From positions 460,331 through 524,330 of the forward strand of contig NZ_SLWO01000002.1 in assembly GCF_004340665.1 (NCBI RefSeq): 64,000 nucleotides of DNA, given 5' to 3'. This document shows positions 25,002-34,186 of this stretch, one piece after another (within the stretch, counting starts at the first letter, position 1; the number at the start of each line of letters is the position of its first letter). This DNA comes from Pedobacter psychrotolerans (GTDB taxonomy: Bacteria > Bacteroidota > Bacteroidia > Sphingobacteriales > Sphingobacteriaceae). The translations under genes and the position numbers were made by a program. The notes below the pieces were generated by a model. That model had not been told where the DNA came from. It worked only from the letters and a program-made list of their open reading frames with translations, and did not search any database.

Positions 25002-26294
25002 ATGAGGTATTTTAGTATTTTAAGTAACATCATTTTGAAAAAGAAACATTATATCCTGTTATTTTGTCTGCTTTGCACCTTTGGCGTTCGGGCATCTTCC
25101 CTGTTAATTTATATGGATGAAGACCAGAAAAACCATTTGAAAGCTTATGGCATAGCCTATTGGACAATTAGCAAACAAGTAGAAGTAGATTGGCTTTTAA
25201 ATTATCGAGGAGGAAGCTTCCTGATTAAATACAATAAAAATGTTGAAGATGAATTAAAAATCCGAGGCGTTTCATATGAGGTAATGGCCGACAGCAAGGT
25301 GATTAATCTTTTAAATGAAATTAGCGATCCATCCGTTAATATGGAAATGGTTAAATTAGAGAAGACACCTAAAATTGCAGTGTATTCACCTAAAAGTAAA
25401 TTGCCCTGGGATGATGCGGTAACCCTCGTATTAACTTATGCAGAAATCCCATATGATGTTATTTATGATGACGACATTATCCAGGATAAATTAAGTAAAT
25501 ATGATTGGCTGCACCTGCACCATGAAGATTTCACCGGGCAATATGGTCGGTTCTGGTCTAATTTCAGGTATGCTAAATGGTATCAGGATGATGTTAAGAA
25601 TCAGGAATCACTGGCCAAAAGACTGGGTTATAAAAAGGTTTCTGAAATGAAGCTCGCCGTTGCTAAACACATTAAAGAATATTGTGCTGGCGGTGGTTTT
25701 ATGTTCGCCATGTGCTCCGGAACAGATAGTTTTGACATTGCCCTAGCTGCTGAAGGTGTAGATATTTGTGCTCAGATGTTTGATGGCGATGGCGCTGATC
25801 CAAACGCACAGTCTAAACTTGATTTTAATAAAACGCTTGCCTTTCAAAATTTCAAATTGGATAATAACCCTATGAACTACGAATTTTCGGACATTGATGT
25901 TACCCAGTTCAGAACACTAAATCAAAGTAATGATTATTTCACCTTATTTGATTTCTCAGCAAAGTGGGATTTGGTTCCAACCATGCTCACGCAAAATCAT
26001 GATAAAGTAATTAAGGGTTTCATGGGGCAAACAACCGCATTTAAAAAGAGTCTGGTAAAACCCAGTGTAACCGTTTTGGGAGAAAATAAAGGAGCCTCAG
26101 AAGTAAGGTATCTACATGGTGAAATAGGAAAGGGTCAGTTTACCTTTTACGGCGGGCATGATCCTGAAGATTATCAGCATGCCGTTGGCGATCCGCCTAC
26201 GGATTTAAATTTGCATCCAAATTCGCCAGGTTATCGTCTTATCCTAAATAATGTACTTTTTCCGGCTGCAAAGAAAAAGCCACAGAAAACATAA
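25002..26294 (+). CDS. Secreted protein of a family often labelled asparagine synthetase B
   Basis: The 430-residue protein has an N-terminal export signal after a basic stretch (LKKKHYILLFCLLCTFGVRAS). Close relatives in Pedobacter are usually annotated as asparagine synthetase B, but neither the N-terminal glutaminase cysteine nor the PP-loop SGGxDS motif is present. Instead the body from residue 130 resembles a class I amidotransferase-like or ThuA-like fold: KIAVYSPKSKLPWDDAVTLV, a GGGFMFAMCSGTDS turn with a possible nucleophilic cysteine, and HGEIGKGQFTFYGGHDPEDY. The label should be distrusted. The true function is unknown, with periplasmic or surface location likely. Confidence 0.75.
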   Translation: MRYFSILSNIILKKKHYILLFCLLCTFGVRASSLLIYMDEDQKNHLKAYGIAYWTISKQVEVDWLLNYRGGSFLIKYNKNVEDELKIRGVSYEVMADSKVINLLNEISDPSVNMEMVKLEKTPKIAVYSPKSKLPWDDAVTLVLTYAEIPYDVIYDDDIIQDKLSKYDWLHLHHEDFTGQYGRFWSNFRYAKWYQDDVKNQESLAKRLGYKKVSEMKLAVAKHIKEYCAGGGFMFAMCSGTDSFDIALAAEGVDICAQMFDGDGADPNAQSKLDFNKTLAFQNFKLDNNPMNYEFSDIDVTQFRTLNQSNDYFTLFDFSAKWDLVPTMLTQNHDKVIKGFMGQTTAFKKSLVKPSVTVLGENKGASEVRYLHGEIGKGQFTFYGGHDPEDYQHAVGDPPTDLNLHPNSPGYRLILNNVLFPAAKKKPQKT

Positions 26295-26435
26295 TCAGGC
26301 ATCCAAAGAAGAACTAACTCCTCCAATTTATTCATATTCCTAATTTGTATACACTTCACAAAGACGTATGGAATCCAGCTTAAGATTGCGCTTCAATCTA
26401 AAATCATTGTAAAAAAGCACTGGTGAACAATATAT

Positions 26436-26443
26436 TAGCTTTG
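26436..26443 (+). promoter_or_regulatory. Candidate -7 element before the outer-membrane protein gene
   Basis: TAGCTTTG matches TAnnTTTG in the 260-base gap upstream of 26555. The nearest TTG is 26 bases upstream, longer than usual. It would give a leader of about 105 bases. Confidence 0.35.
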
Positions 26444-26554
26444 AAATTTTTCTTGAAATAAACAATTGGCACACCTTTTGGAAGGAAGGCTTTAATTAAC
26501 AAAAGGTTTAGGCCTTATTATTTTAAACAAGATTATTTATCTAAGAAAGATATT

Positions 26555-27295
26555 ATGAAAAAGTTACTATTAAGTGCATCAGTGGTATTATTGGCAACAG
26601 GTGCTTTTGCGCAAACAACAACAATGACAGGATCAGATGCTAGATTCGGAATTAAAGCAGGAGTTAACTTGGCTAGATTTCATTCAAGTGGCGATAACAG
26701 CAACGAAGCTTTTAACGATAATGTAAAAGACAATGTTGGTTTTAATGTTACAGCTTTTGCAGATTTTGGTGTGGGTAATAACTTTTTTATCCAACCTGGA
26801 ATTTCATTACAAAACAAGGGCGCTAAGTTTGAGTCAACTACCTCGCTAACGGCTAACAACATCACTACAACTACTGTATCAAGTAACAAAACTAGTTTAA
26901 TGACTATTGAGGTTCCGGTTAATGCCGTGTTCAGAATCCCAACTGGCGATGCTGGAGCAATTCAAATCAGTGCAGGTCCTTACATTGGTTTCAATGTTTC
27001 TGGAAAAAACAAATTAGAATCTACTGCTACAGCAGTTAATAACACAAACAACTCTAGCTCAACGATCACAAGTTCGGGTGAAAATGATTTATCTTTTGGT
27101 AGTGCTACTGACAAAAATTATAGCAGTACAGAATTTGGTGCTAACTTCGGTTTAGCTTACCGTTTAAATTCAGGTATTTCAGTTGGTGCTAACTATGGTT
27201 TAGGTCTTACAGACTTAACACCTAAAGATAGAAAAGATAACTCTAACAAATTGACTAACCGCGTATTAGGTTTTTCAGTTGGTTATTCTTTCTAA
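26555..27295 (+). CDS. Outer-membrane beta-barrel protein (porin family)
   Basis: The 246-residue protein has a signal peptide cleaved near GAFAQ and the alternating pattern of a small beta-barrel: RFGIKAGVNLARF, NVTAFADFGVGNNFFIQPGI, MTIEVPVNAVFRI, and a terminal strand VLGFSVGYSF ending in phenylalanine. This is the PorT/OmpW-like fold frequent in Bacteroidota. The middle carries a serine/threonine/asparagine-rich loop (NNTNNSSSTITSSG), probably surface exposed. It is a single gene, followed by a terminator. Confidence 0.88.
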   Translation: MKKLLLSASVVLLATGAFAQTTTMTGSDARFGIKAGVNLARFHSSGDNSNEAFNDNVKDNVGFNVTAFADFGVGNNFFIQPGISLQNKGAKFESTTSLTANNITTTTVSSNKTSLMTIEVPVNAVFRIPTGDAGAIQISAGPYIGFNVSGKNKLESTATAVNNTNNSSSTITSSGENDLSFGSATDKNYSSTEFGANFGLAYRLNSGISVGANYGLGLTDLTPKDRKDNSNKLTNRVLGFSVGYSF

Positions 27296-27310
27296 GAAAG
27301 CTAAAATTTT

Positions 27311-27348
27311 AAAAAGCCGTTCTGATTCATTTCAGAACGGCTTTTTTT
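27311..27348 (+). terminator. Intrinsic terminator after the porin-family gene
   Basis: Arms AAAAAGCCGTTCTGA and TCAGAACGGCTTTTTT enclose a short loop and are followed by a T-run. Confidence 0.9.
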
Positions 27349-27629
27349 ATGGATTCAATAATTGAAGCTTCATGAAGATCCTGAATCAAGTTCAAGAAGA
27401 TGAATCAACAAATTGGGGTTTGGACGAATTTCGCTCACGATCGTTATTAATTTGTCAAAGCTTAAGAAGCATTCTGGTATTTTTACTGCCTCGCTGTCAT
27501 TCTTAGGCATGAAGAATCTTTTTATCAATTAGCACTAAAATTCACTTTCCTTATGCCTTAGCATACGTTTATATGAACTTTACTAGGGTTTATTAATAAG
27601 TTTCTTCGCTACGCTCTGAATGCTAAAAA
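27349..27629. other. Intergenic stretch with repeat remnants
   Basis: No supported gene. The words AGATCCTGAATCAAGTTCAAG (27376 on) match one arm of the palindromic element at 49385-49465, and further copies of similar phrases are degraded. It looks like a decayed dispersed repeat between convergent genes. Confidence 0.5.
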
Positions 27630-29627
27630 TTAATCGTAAAAATTCCAGCTTACACCAAACTTCAATAAAGCATCCTGCATCGGGTAGCGGTTAACCGTAT
27701 AATACCCCGGAACAAATAAACCCTGATTAATGAAATCATATTTAATAAAAAGATTAGCCCTTTTTAAATTTGCTTTCAAAAAGAAATCAACAATAGGTGT
27801 TGATTGATAGACCGTATTGCTGCCAATATAAAATTGTGCTGTTGCTGGTGAATATGAATAATTCGCATACTCAGAATTATACCTTACATCAAATCCAATA
27901 TTCGCCTTTAATACCTTAAAGAAAGTATTGTTCAGATAAATACTATTATAAGTATAAAATTCAGGAGTTCTTAAGATATCATTCTGATCTGTTTTTTGAT
28001 AAGCTAAATAATTTTCCAGTACAAATTTTCCAAACCGCCATTTTTTTGAAATATCAAACCTAATCAGGCTGATGTCTCCATTTACTTGTCTGGGTGTTAT
28101 AGCATTGGTTCCATCGCTATCATCCAAACCAAAATATAAATAATTGCTGGTTAAAAAATACTTCGCACCAGCAGTAAATTCATATTTATCATTAATAAAG
28201 TTGAAAGATAGGTTGGCAATTTTTGTGTTCTTAAAATCCGTATTGTCCCATCTGTAATGGTTACCATGATAATAATTAAAAAGCTGCGCAGGAGATTGAT
28301 TTTGCACATAAGCGCCCAATTCGATCCTACCTACTGCTTTACTTAAAAGAATTCTACTTTTAGCCTCATATAGATAATCACCAGCATTTTCTCCTTGAAT
28401 GATTTGTTGCAGATCAAGGTTAAAATCTATATTATTTGAAAAACGATACCCGGCCGATCCTAAAACCGTAACGTTCTGATAAGTGAACTTACTTTCTTCA
28501 TAAGTTAACCCATCAGGTTTAAAGCCTAAAAACCGATGCTGATAATAATCATGACGAATACCAGCATCAACCTTCAATTCATTTTTGATTACCGTAGAAT
28601 TTTTCGGACGTAAAAAAAAGCTATAAATAAATTCATTCTTAAGGTGTTTTACTTTCGTCGAATCGTTGGTGAAGGTAGCATCCGCCAGCCCTGTCGGCAT
28701 CACACCATTTACATCAAGCTCATTTTTAAAGAAACTATAGTTATCGCTATTGTACTCTACAGTATAGGTTACTTTATTCGTGGGTAAAACAGAATTGTTG
28801 GCATTAGCCGAAGTATCAATCCGGCCCACATAATATGTCTGTTTTAAAAACAAAGTATTTTTACGATACATGTTTCTGGCGGTATTTAAATTAACCACTT
28901 CCGCACTCCGTTCTATCTTCTGATAGCCAGGTTCAAATATTGCTGGATCACTGTTGGAGCCATTTTCATAAGCCCGCATGGTATTAAAAATAACTGATGC
29001 CCACATGTTATATCGCTTACTTTGCGATTGATACCATGAAAATACAGCAACATTTAAATTATCTCCACGCTGCCTCCGGTAAAAACCACGCGAATCACCA
29101 CGGTTAAAATTAACGCCTACATTCCAGTTCTTTTTAATATTCTGACTATGAATCATTTTAAAAAGCTGCTCTTTCTGTCCGGCACTAATTAAATATAAGC
29201 TGGTGAATGGTGCTCTGGCCTGATAATAAACAATATCATCCGGTGTGAGGGCATAATAATCCAATGAATGAAAACCCACGTCGAAACCAATTCTTTTACT
29301 AGGCTCATAAAGTAATGGCCTGGCAGAAAGCCCCATATTTCCATTATTAATAGTAGGATGCTGAGGCTGTAAAAGCGGACTATAATTCTGAATATTAGTG
29401 GTAGAAGTATCAAGAGGCAGTAATACAATACTATCCTTACTTAAACCAAGTTTAGTGTAACGGATAAATTTTGCAGTATAGATAACAGAATCTTTCCCAT
29501 CGAGTTTTTTCCTGATGGAATCTGCTTCCGTTTTATTATTAATACTGGTTTTTAAATCCTGAGCAAAAGCCCTATTAATACCCGTAAGCAGTAAGATGAA
29601 GAAACAAATTTGAGCCAGTCTACCCAT
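27630..29627 (-). CDS. Putative porin (Porin_10-like, large beta-barrel)
   Basis: The 665-residue protein starts MGRLAQICFFILLLTGI, with signal cleavage near AFAQD. After about 100 residues of periplasmic linker it shows the repeating aromatic strands of a large outer-membrane barrel (YNMWASVIFNTMRAYENG, YRFSNNIDFNLDLQQI, LLKFGVSWNFYD at the end). It resembles the Bacteroidota putative-porin family. An upstream in-frame ATG at 29642 would overlap the purine nucleoside phosphorylase gene by 14 bases. The ATG at 29627 leaves a one-base gap and gives a cleaner signal peptide. It is the last gene of the lpxK-phosphorylase-porin run. Confidence 0.85.
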   Translation of the reverse strand: MGRLAQICFFILLLTGINRAFAQDLKTSINNKTEADSIRKKLDGKDSVIYTAKFIRYTKLGLSKDSIVLLPLDTSTTNIQNYSPLLQPQHPTINNGNMGLSARPLLYEPSKRIGFDVGFHSLDYYALTPDDIVYYQARAPFTSLYLISAGQKEQLFKMIHSQNIKKNWNVGVNFNRGDSRGFYRRQRGDNLNVAVFSWYQSQSKRYNMWASVIFNTMRAYENGSNSDPAIFEPGYQKIERSAEVVNLNTARNMYRKNTLFLKQTYYVGRIDTSANANNSVLPTNKVTYTVEYNSDNYSFFKNELDVNGVMPTGLADATFTNDSTKVKHLKNEFIYSFFLRPKNSTVIKNELKVDAGIRHDYYQHRFLGFKPDGLTYEESKFTYQNVTVLGSAGYRFSNNIDFNLDLQQIIQGENAGDYLYEAKSRILLSKAVGRIELGAYVQNQSPAQLFNYYHGNHYRWDNTDFKNTKIANLSFNFINDKYEFTAGAKYFLTSNYLYFGLDDSDGTNAITPRQVNGDISLIRFDISKKWRFGKFVLENYLAYQKTDQNDILRTPEFYTYNSIYLNNTFFKVLKANIGFDVRYNSEYANYSYSPATAQFYIGSNTVYQSTPIVDFFLKANLKRANLFIKYDFINQGLFVPGYYTVNRYPMQDALLKFGVSWNFYD

Positions 29628-29628
29628 T

Positions 29629-30444
29629 CTACAATTCAGCAACTAAGCGGATTAAAATTTCTGTCATTTTGGGTTCCGCTTTCGCCGCAGCTTCTAAAAT
29701 TTCATCTAAATTAAAGGGCTGTAAATCTTCCGGAAAACCCTCATCAGTTAAAACTGAAATGGCAAACACAGGCAAACCTGCATGGTTGGCAACAATCACT
29801 TCAGGCACGGTACTCATGCCAACGGCATCGCCTCCAATTAATCGTAAATATTTATATTCGGCTTTGGTTTCTAAATTCGGACCAGAAACTGCTACGTAAA
29901 CACCTTTATGGCATTTTACCTCTACAGCTTCAGCAATCTTTAACGCCTTAGCAATGATATCACGCTTATAAGGTTCGCTCATATCAGGAAAACGAGGCCC
30001 AAGTGAGCTTTCAATTAAACCACGTAAAGGATTTTCTGGTTGAAGATTGATATGATCTTCAATAATCATTAAATCACCTTTTTTAAATTCAGGATTTAAA
30101 GAACCTGCAGCATTTGAAACGATTAAGTTTTCGATGCCCAAACCTTTCATTACCCGAACCGGAAAAGTGATTTGCTGCATACTATAACCCTCGTAATAAT
30201 GCAAACGCCCTTGCATGGCGATGATTTTCTTCCCGTTTAACGTTCCAAAAATTAACTTACCACTATGAAATTCTAAAGTAGAAATTGGAAAATTAGGAAT
30301 ATTAGAATACATCAACTGATGTTCGATTTCAATTTCCTTAACCAATCCACCCAAGCCAGTGCCTAAAATAATACCTATTTCTGGCTGAAAGTTCTCAGTT
30401 TTACGTTTAATATACTCAACGGTTTCTTCTATTACTCTTAACAT
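29629..30444 (-). CDS. punA: Purine-nucleoside phosphorylase (trimeric type)
   Basis: The 271-residue enzyme splits inosine and guanosine with phosphate for purine salvage. Family blocks are GIILGTGLGGLVKEIEIE, STLEFHSGKLIFGTL, MQGRLHYYEGYSMQQITFP, SNAAGSLNPEFKKGDLM and GGDAVGMSTVPEVIVANHAG. Size and motifs fit the low-molecular-mass trimeric class, not the hexameric DeoD class. Its first ten codons overlap the 3' end of lpxK by 29 bases, so translational coupling is likely. Confidence 0.93.
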   Translation of the reverse strand: MLRVIEETVEYIKRKTENFQPEIGIILGTGLGGLVKEIEIEHQLMYSNIPNFPISTLEFHSGKLIFGTLNGKKIIAMQGRLHYYEGYSMQQITFPVRVMKGLGIENLIVSNAAGSLNPEFKKGDLMIIEDHINLQPENPLRGLIESSLGPRFPDMSEPYKRDIIAKALKIAEAVEVKCHKGVYVAVSGPNLETKAEYKYLRLIGGDAVGMSTVPEVIVANHAGLPVFAISVLTDEGFPEDLQPFNLDEILEAAAKAEPKMTEILIRLVAEL

Positions 30445-31480
30445 AGTTCAAAATAAGTTCATCAAAGGTAATCTTATCTTCTTCAAATAATTCAACCTCA
30501 ATGGGTAAAAAATATACTGGTAAATTTACCAGTAAATCTTTAAATCCCGCAGCATTTAAACGTTTGCTATCCTTTTCTGTTGTGATGATGATTTTTTCTT
30601 TTTCATTACCCGATTCAAAAGCCGATTTAAACTTTTTAATGTCCGCTGTTTTAAATGCATAATGGTCTGGAAATTTTTCGTGTTTGATGGTTTTGGTATA
30701 TTTTTCCAACTCGTCAATTAAAGGATCTGGATTCGCTATACCTGTTAGCAAGTATATTTCATAATCTTTAATAGACGTTAGTGAACGACTTTCAGGAAGA
30801 TAGAGATGTTTCAAATCCCCGTATTTCAAATAACTGTGTAGCACCTTTTGCGCCTGATTAGGCTGCAGTTCATTTATAGATGCTTGTTGTGCTACATGCA
30901 AGAGCGGAACAGGTGATTTCGTAACCAACAAAACATCAGCTCTTTTTCTGGATGAAAAAACATCACGTAAGTTCCCAGCTGGAAGCAAAAACTGCAAGGT
31001 TCCCAATTTACGAAACTCAAAAAGTAAAATATTTAATCCTGCTTTTACACGACGATGCTGAAAGGCATCATCTAAAATAATCAGATCATGATTTTCCTTT
31101 AATTTTTCTATGCCTTTAACCCGATCTTCACAAACCGCTACCGTTACACCATCAAACTTTTGATAATATTGTAAAGGCTCATCTCCAATGCTTTCTGCAG
31201 TAGCATCACCGTCTGCCAATATAAATCCCTTTGTTTTACGGCCATAACCCCTGCTTAAAATAGCAACTTTATAAGTTGTCAATAACCTGACTAAATACTC
31301 CGTTGTTGGCGTTTTCCCTGAGCCACCAACCGCCAAATTACCCACACAAATTACTGGCAATTCAAACTTAACTGAAGGCATTACCCCCGAATCGTAAAGC
31401 TTTTTACGAAGCGTAATGGCAATACCATAAATTAAAGAGAAAGGAAGCAGTAAAAAGCGCAAATAGTTAAGTAGCATCAT
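30416..31480 (-). CDS. lpxK: Tetraacyldisaccharide 4'-kinase LpxK
   Basis: The 354-residue inner-membrane enzyme phosphorylates the lipid A precursor at the 4' position. An N-terminal hydrophobic anchor (LRFLLLPFSLIYGIAITL) is followed by Walker A in NLAVGGSGKTPTTEYLV, then SRGYGRKTKGF, and the Walker B region LIILDDAFQHR. The presence of lpxK indicates a lipid A-containing outer membrane. It leads a three-gene run with purine nucleoside phosphorylase and a porin. Confidence 0.95.
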   Translation of the reverse strand: MMLLNYLRFLLLPFSLIYGIAITLRKKLYDSGVMPSVKFELPVICVGNLAVGGSGKTPTTEYLVRLLTTYKVAILSRGYGRKTKGFILADGDATAESIGDEPLQYYQKFDGVTVAVCEDRVKGIEKLKENHDLIILDDAFQHRRVKAGLNILLFEFRKLGTLQFLLPAGNLRDVFSSRKRADVLLVTKSPVPLLHVAQQASINELQPNQAQKVLHSYLKYGDLKHLYLPESRSLTSIKDYEIYLLTGIANPDPLIDELEKYTKTIKHEKFPDHYAFKTADIKKFKSAFESGNEKEKIIITTEKDSKRLNAAGFKDLLVNLPVYFLPIEVELFEEDKITFDELILNYVKSNRRNR

Positions 31481-31771
31481 CGTATTTTCAAAATTACTGA
31501 TTATTTAAAAAAGAAAAGCATTGCAACATGACGATGCCTGTTAAAGCAACCCTAAATAAGAACAAATGTTTTTTAGAATGAATTACAGCAATTCATATAT
31601 GTTTTTTTTCTGGTAAATCAGCTATTAGAACCACTTAGCATACAAGAATCTTAATACTCAATTCTCATTTTAAAACACACTTCAATTCTTCACTAATTAA
31701 CCGAATTAAAATATTAGGGTGAATTAGAAAGTTATTTTTTGTTATAATTGTTATCATCAAAATGCAAAATA

Positions 31772-32911
31772 ATGTCTCCTAATAAACGATTAGTGGTTGG
31801 CCAAGGCCAGATCAGTGGTTATATTTCTATTTTCCTGGCTGTTTTAGCGTTGCTCGGAATTCTTTGTTTTTACTACCCTGAAAAATTGACCACGCCAGAA
31901 TTTAGAGAAATTTATACTAAAGACAGTATGGAAATGCTCATGCTTGGCGGTGTAATCGCTTCCTTTTTCTTTGCTGCATTAAGTATTATTTTAAGCAAAA
32001 AACTCAAATGGGGCTGGCCAGGTTTTGCCTTGGCGGCGCTGGCTGTTATTTTTGGTGCTTTGAGTGTTGAAGGTAGAGACGTAGCCAAATCAAGCTGGCA
32101 TTTTGGTTTAGACTGGATGATTCTGGATTTGCTCTTAATGGTCGCCATTTTTGTTCCGCTGGAATTATTTTTTCCAAAGAATAATGAGCAAACCAAGTTT
32201 CATGAAGAATGGCGTACTGATTTAACCTATTTTGTAATCAGTCATTTGTTCATCCAGTTTTTTGGTATCATCACCCAAAAGCCCGCCGTACTGTTTTTTG
32301 GCTGGATGGGATTAGATAAATTGCACACCTGGGTACAAGGCTTACCTTTTATAGTGGCATTATTTTTAGCTTTCTTTACGACAGATCTATTTCAATATTG
32401 GGCACACCGTTTTTTCCACACGCGGGTATCACTTTGGCGTTTTCATTCCATCCACCATTCCACACAAAATATGGATTGGTTAGCCGGAAGCCGAACGCAT
32501 TTTATTGATATCTTTTTCACCAGGGCAATGACCTTCATTCCACTTTACATATTTGGTTTTTCATCAACCGTATTTAACGTGTATATTATTTTCATCGCCA
32601 TCCATGCCGTGTTAATCCATGCCAATACCAGAATCAATTTCGGCCCGCTTAAATATATTTTTACTACGCCACAGTATCACCACTGGCACCACTGCGAAGA
32701 TCCTAAATATTATGGGCATAACTTTGCATCCATCTTTCCTTTTATTGATATGATGTTCGGCACTTATTATTTACCTAAAAACGAATGGCCAGCTGGCACG
32801 GGTGTTCATGAGGCTTCCTATCCAAAAGGCTTTATCAACCAATCTATCTATCCGTTTACGAAAAGTCCGTTCGATACCGATCTAAACATGGAAGAGCGGA
32901 GTGACAGATAG
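31772..32911 (+). CDS. Sterol desaturase / fatty acid hydroxylase superfamily membrane protein
   Basis: The 379-residue membrane protein carries the histidine clusters of the di-iron superfamily: HRFFH after a membrane helix, HSIHHS, and HYHHWHH near the C-terminus. N-terminal hydrophobic helices (SIFLAVLALLGILCFYY, LGGVIASFFFAALSIIL) precede the catalytic part. Members hydroxylate or desaturate lipids at the membrane. A TTG at 31748 would add eight residues, but the ATG at 31772 was preferred. It lies 150 bases upstream of the type III polyketide operon on the same strand, so a shared lipid pathway is possible but not shown. Confidence 0.9.
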   Translation: MSPNKRLVVGQGQISGYISIFLAVLALLGILCFYYPEKLTTPEFREIYTKDSMEMLMLGGVIASFFFAALSIILSKKLKWGWPGFALAALAVIFGALSVEGRDVAKSSWHFGLDWMILDLLLMVAIFVPLELFFPKNNEQTKFHEEWRTDLTYFVISHLFIQFFGIITQKPAVLFFGWMGLDKLHTWVQGLPFIVALFLAFFTTDLFQYWAHRFFHTRVSLWRFHSIHHSTQNMDWLAGSRTHFIDIFFTRAMTFIPLYIFGFSSTVFNVYIIFIAIHAVLIHANTRINFGPLKYIFTTPQYHHWHHCEDPKYYGHNFASIFPFIDMMFGTYYLPKNEWPAGTGVHEASYPKGFINQSIYPFTKSPFDTDLNMEERSDR

Positions 32912-33061
32912 GTTCATCATGTAAATTTGTGGAGAAGACCATTTTTAATCACAGTGATCAATTAGCCTCCGGTTCACCACGAGTACATTTCGGTAAAAGC
33001 AGTAATTTAATAATCAAACTCAAGTTCAGGCATTCTTCATTTAATTACCATAAATTGCATC

Positions 33062-34186
33062 ATGCTTGATGCAGATGTAATTATTATTGGAGGGGGCCTT
33101 GCCGGATTGGTTAGCGCCATTCATTTGTCGCAGGCTGGAAAATCGGTAATTGTGATCGAGAAAGATGGCTATCCTCACCATAAGGTTTGCGGCGAGTACG
33201 TCTCAAACGAGGTTTTGCCATACCTCACAGCGTTAGGTGCAAATCCTGCTGTTTTAAATCCAACAGAGATCACTAAATTTGAAATGAGCACACCAAAAAG
33301 TGCACTGATTCATGCCGATTTGCCTTTAGGAGGCTTTGGATTGAGTCGTTTTACCTTTGATTATTTCCTGCAGGAAAGGGCAAAACAATCAGGTGCCATC
33401 ATCTTCCAGGATACCGTATTAGATATAGTCTATAAGGATGAGATCTTCAACGTGATAACAAAAGATAAAACTTATAAAAGCCGCATCGCAATCGGAGCTT
33501 ACGGTAAAAGATCAGCTTTAGACCTTAAACTTAAACGCCCTTTTATTAAAGAAAAGTCTGATTGGCTAGCGATTAAGGCACATTATAGCGGTGATTTCCC
33601 AAATGATCTCGTTGCCTTGCACCATTTTAAAGGTGGTTATTGCGGCGTATCAAAAGTAGAGCATCAGCTGATCAACATTTGCTACCTGGTTAATTACACC
33701 TCTTTTAAAAAGTATAAAAACATCAAAGAACATCAGGAAAAGGTATTGTATCAAAATCCACACCTGAGGGCGATTCTGGAAAACAGCACCATGCATTTTG
33801 ATGCCCCCCTGAGCATCAGTCAGATTTCTTTCGAACAAAAAGAAAGCGTTAAGAACCATATTTTGATGGTGGGTGATACCGCCGGGTTGATCCATCCACT
33901 CTGTGGTAACGGAATGGGAATGGCTATCCACGCCGCTCAAATCGCAAGTACACTTATCCTAAAATTTTTTAACGGAGAAATTTCCACTCATAAAAATCTG
34001 GAGCATGCTTATACCTTTGAATGGAACCTCCATTTTAATTCAAGATTAAAAACTGGCAAGCTCCTTTCAGGGTTATTAAGAAATGAAAGCCTGTCAGATT
34101 TTATGATAAACTGCATCACTAAATTCCCGGCACTTTTACCAAAAATAATTAAACGGACACACGGAAAACCCATAACTATAAGTTAG
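33062..34186 (+). CDS. FAD-dependent oxidoreductase (geranylgeranyl reductase/monooxygenase-like) of the type III PKS operon
   Basis: The 374-residue flavoprotein has the FAD-binding motif GGGLAG at residues 10-15 with IVIEKDGYPHHKVCGEYVS, a hallmark of the geranylgeranyl-reductase and PHBH-like group, and the second FAD motif VGDTAGLIHPLCGNGMG. It could hydroxylate an aromatic ring or reduce a lipid double bond. It is the first gene of a seven-gene operon, and its TAG stop abuts the ATG of the methyltransferase. In Streptomyces phenolic-lipid operons a flavoprotein hydroxylase plays the ring-oxidising role, which is the preferred inference here. No clear promoter was found in the 150 bases upstream. 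Confidence 0.87.
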   Translation: MLDADVIIIGGGLAGLVSAIHLSQAGKSVIVIEKDGYPHHKVCGEYVSNEVLPYLTALGANPAVLNPTEITKFEMSTPKSALIHADLPLGGFGLSRFTFDYFLQERAKQSGAIIFQDTVLDIVYKDEIFNVITKDKTYKSRIAIGAYGKRSALDLKLKRPFIKEKSDWLAIKAHYSGDFPNDLVALHHFKGGYCGVSKVEHQLINICYLVNYTSFKKYKNIKEHQEKVLYQNPHLRAILENSTMHFDAPLSISQISFEQKESVKNHILMVGDTAGLIHPLCGNGMGMAIHAAQIASTLILKFFNGEISTHKNLEHAYTFEWNLHFNSRLKTGKLLSGLLRNESLSDFMINCITKFPALLPKIIKRTHGKPITIS

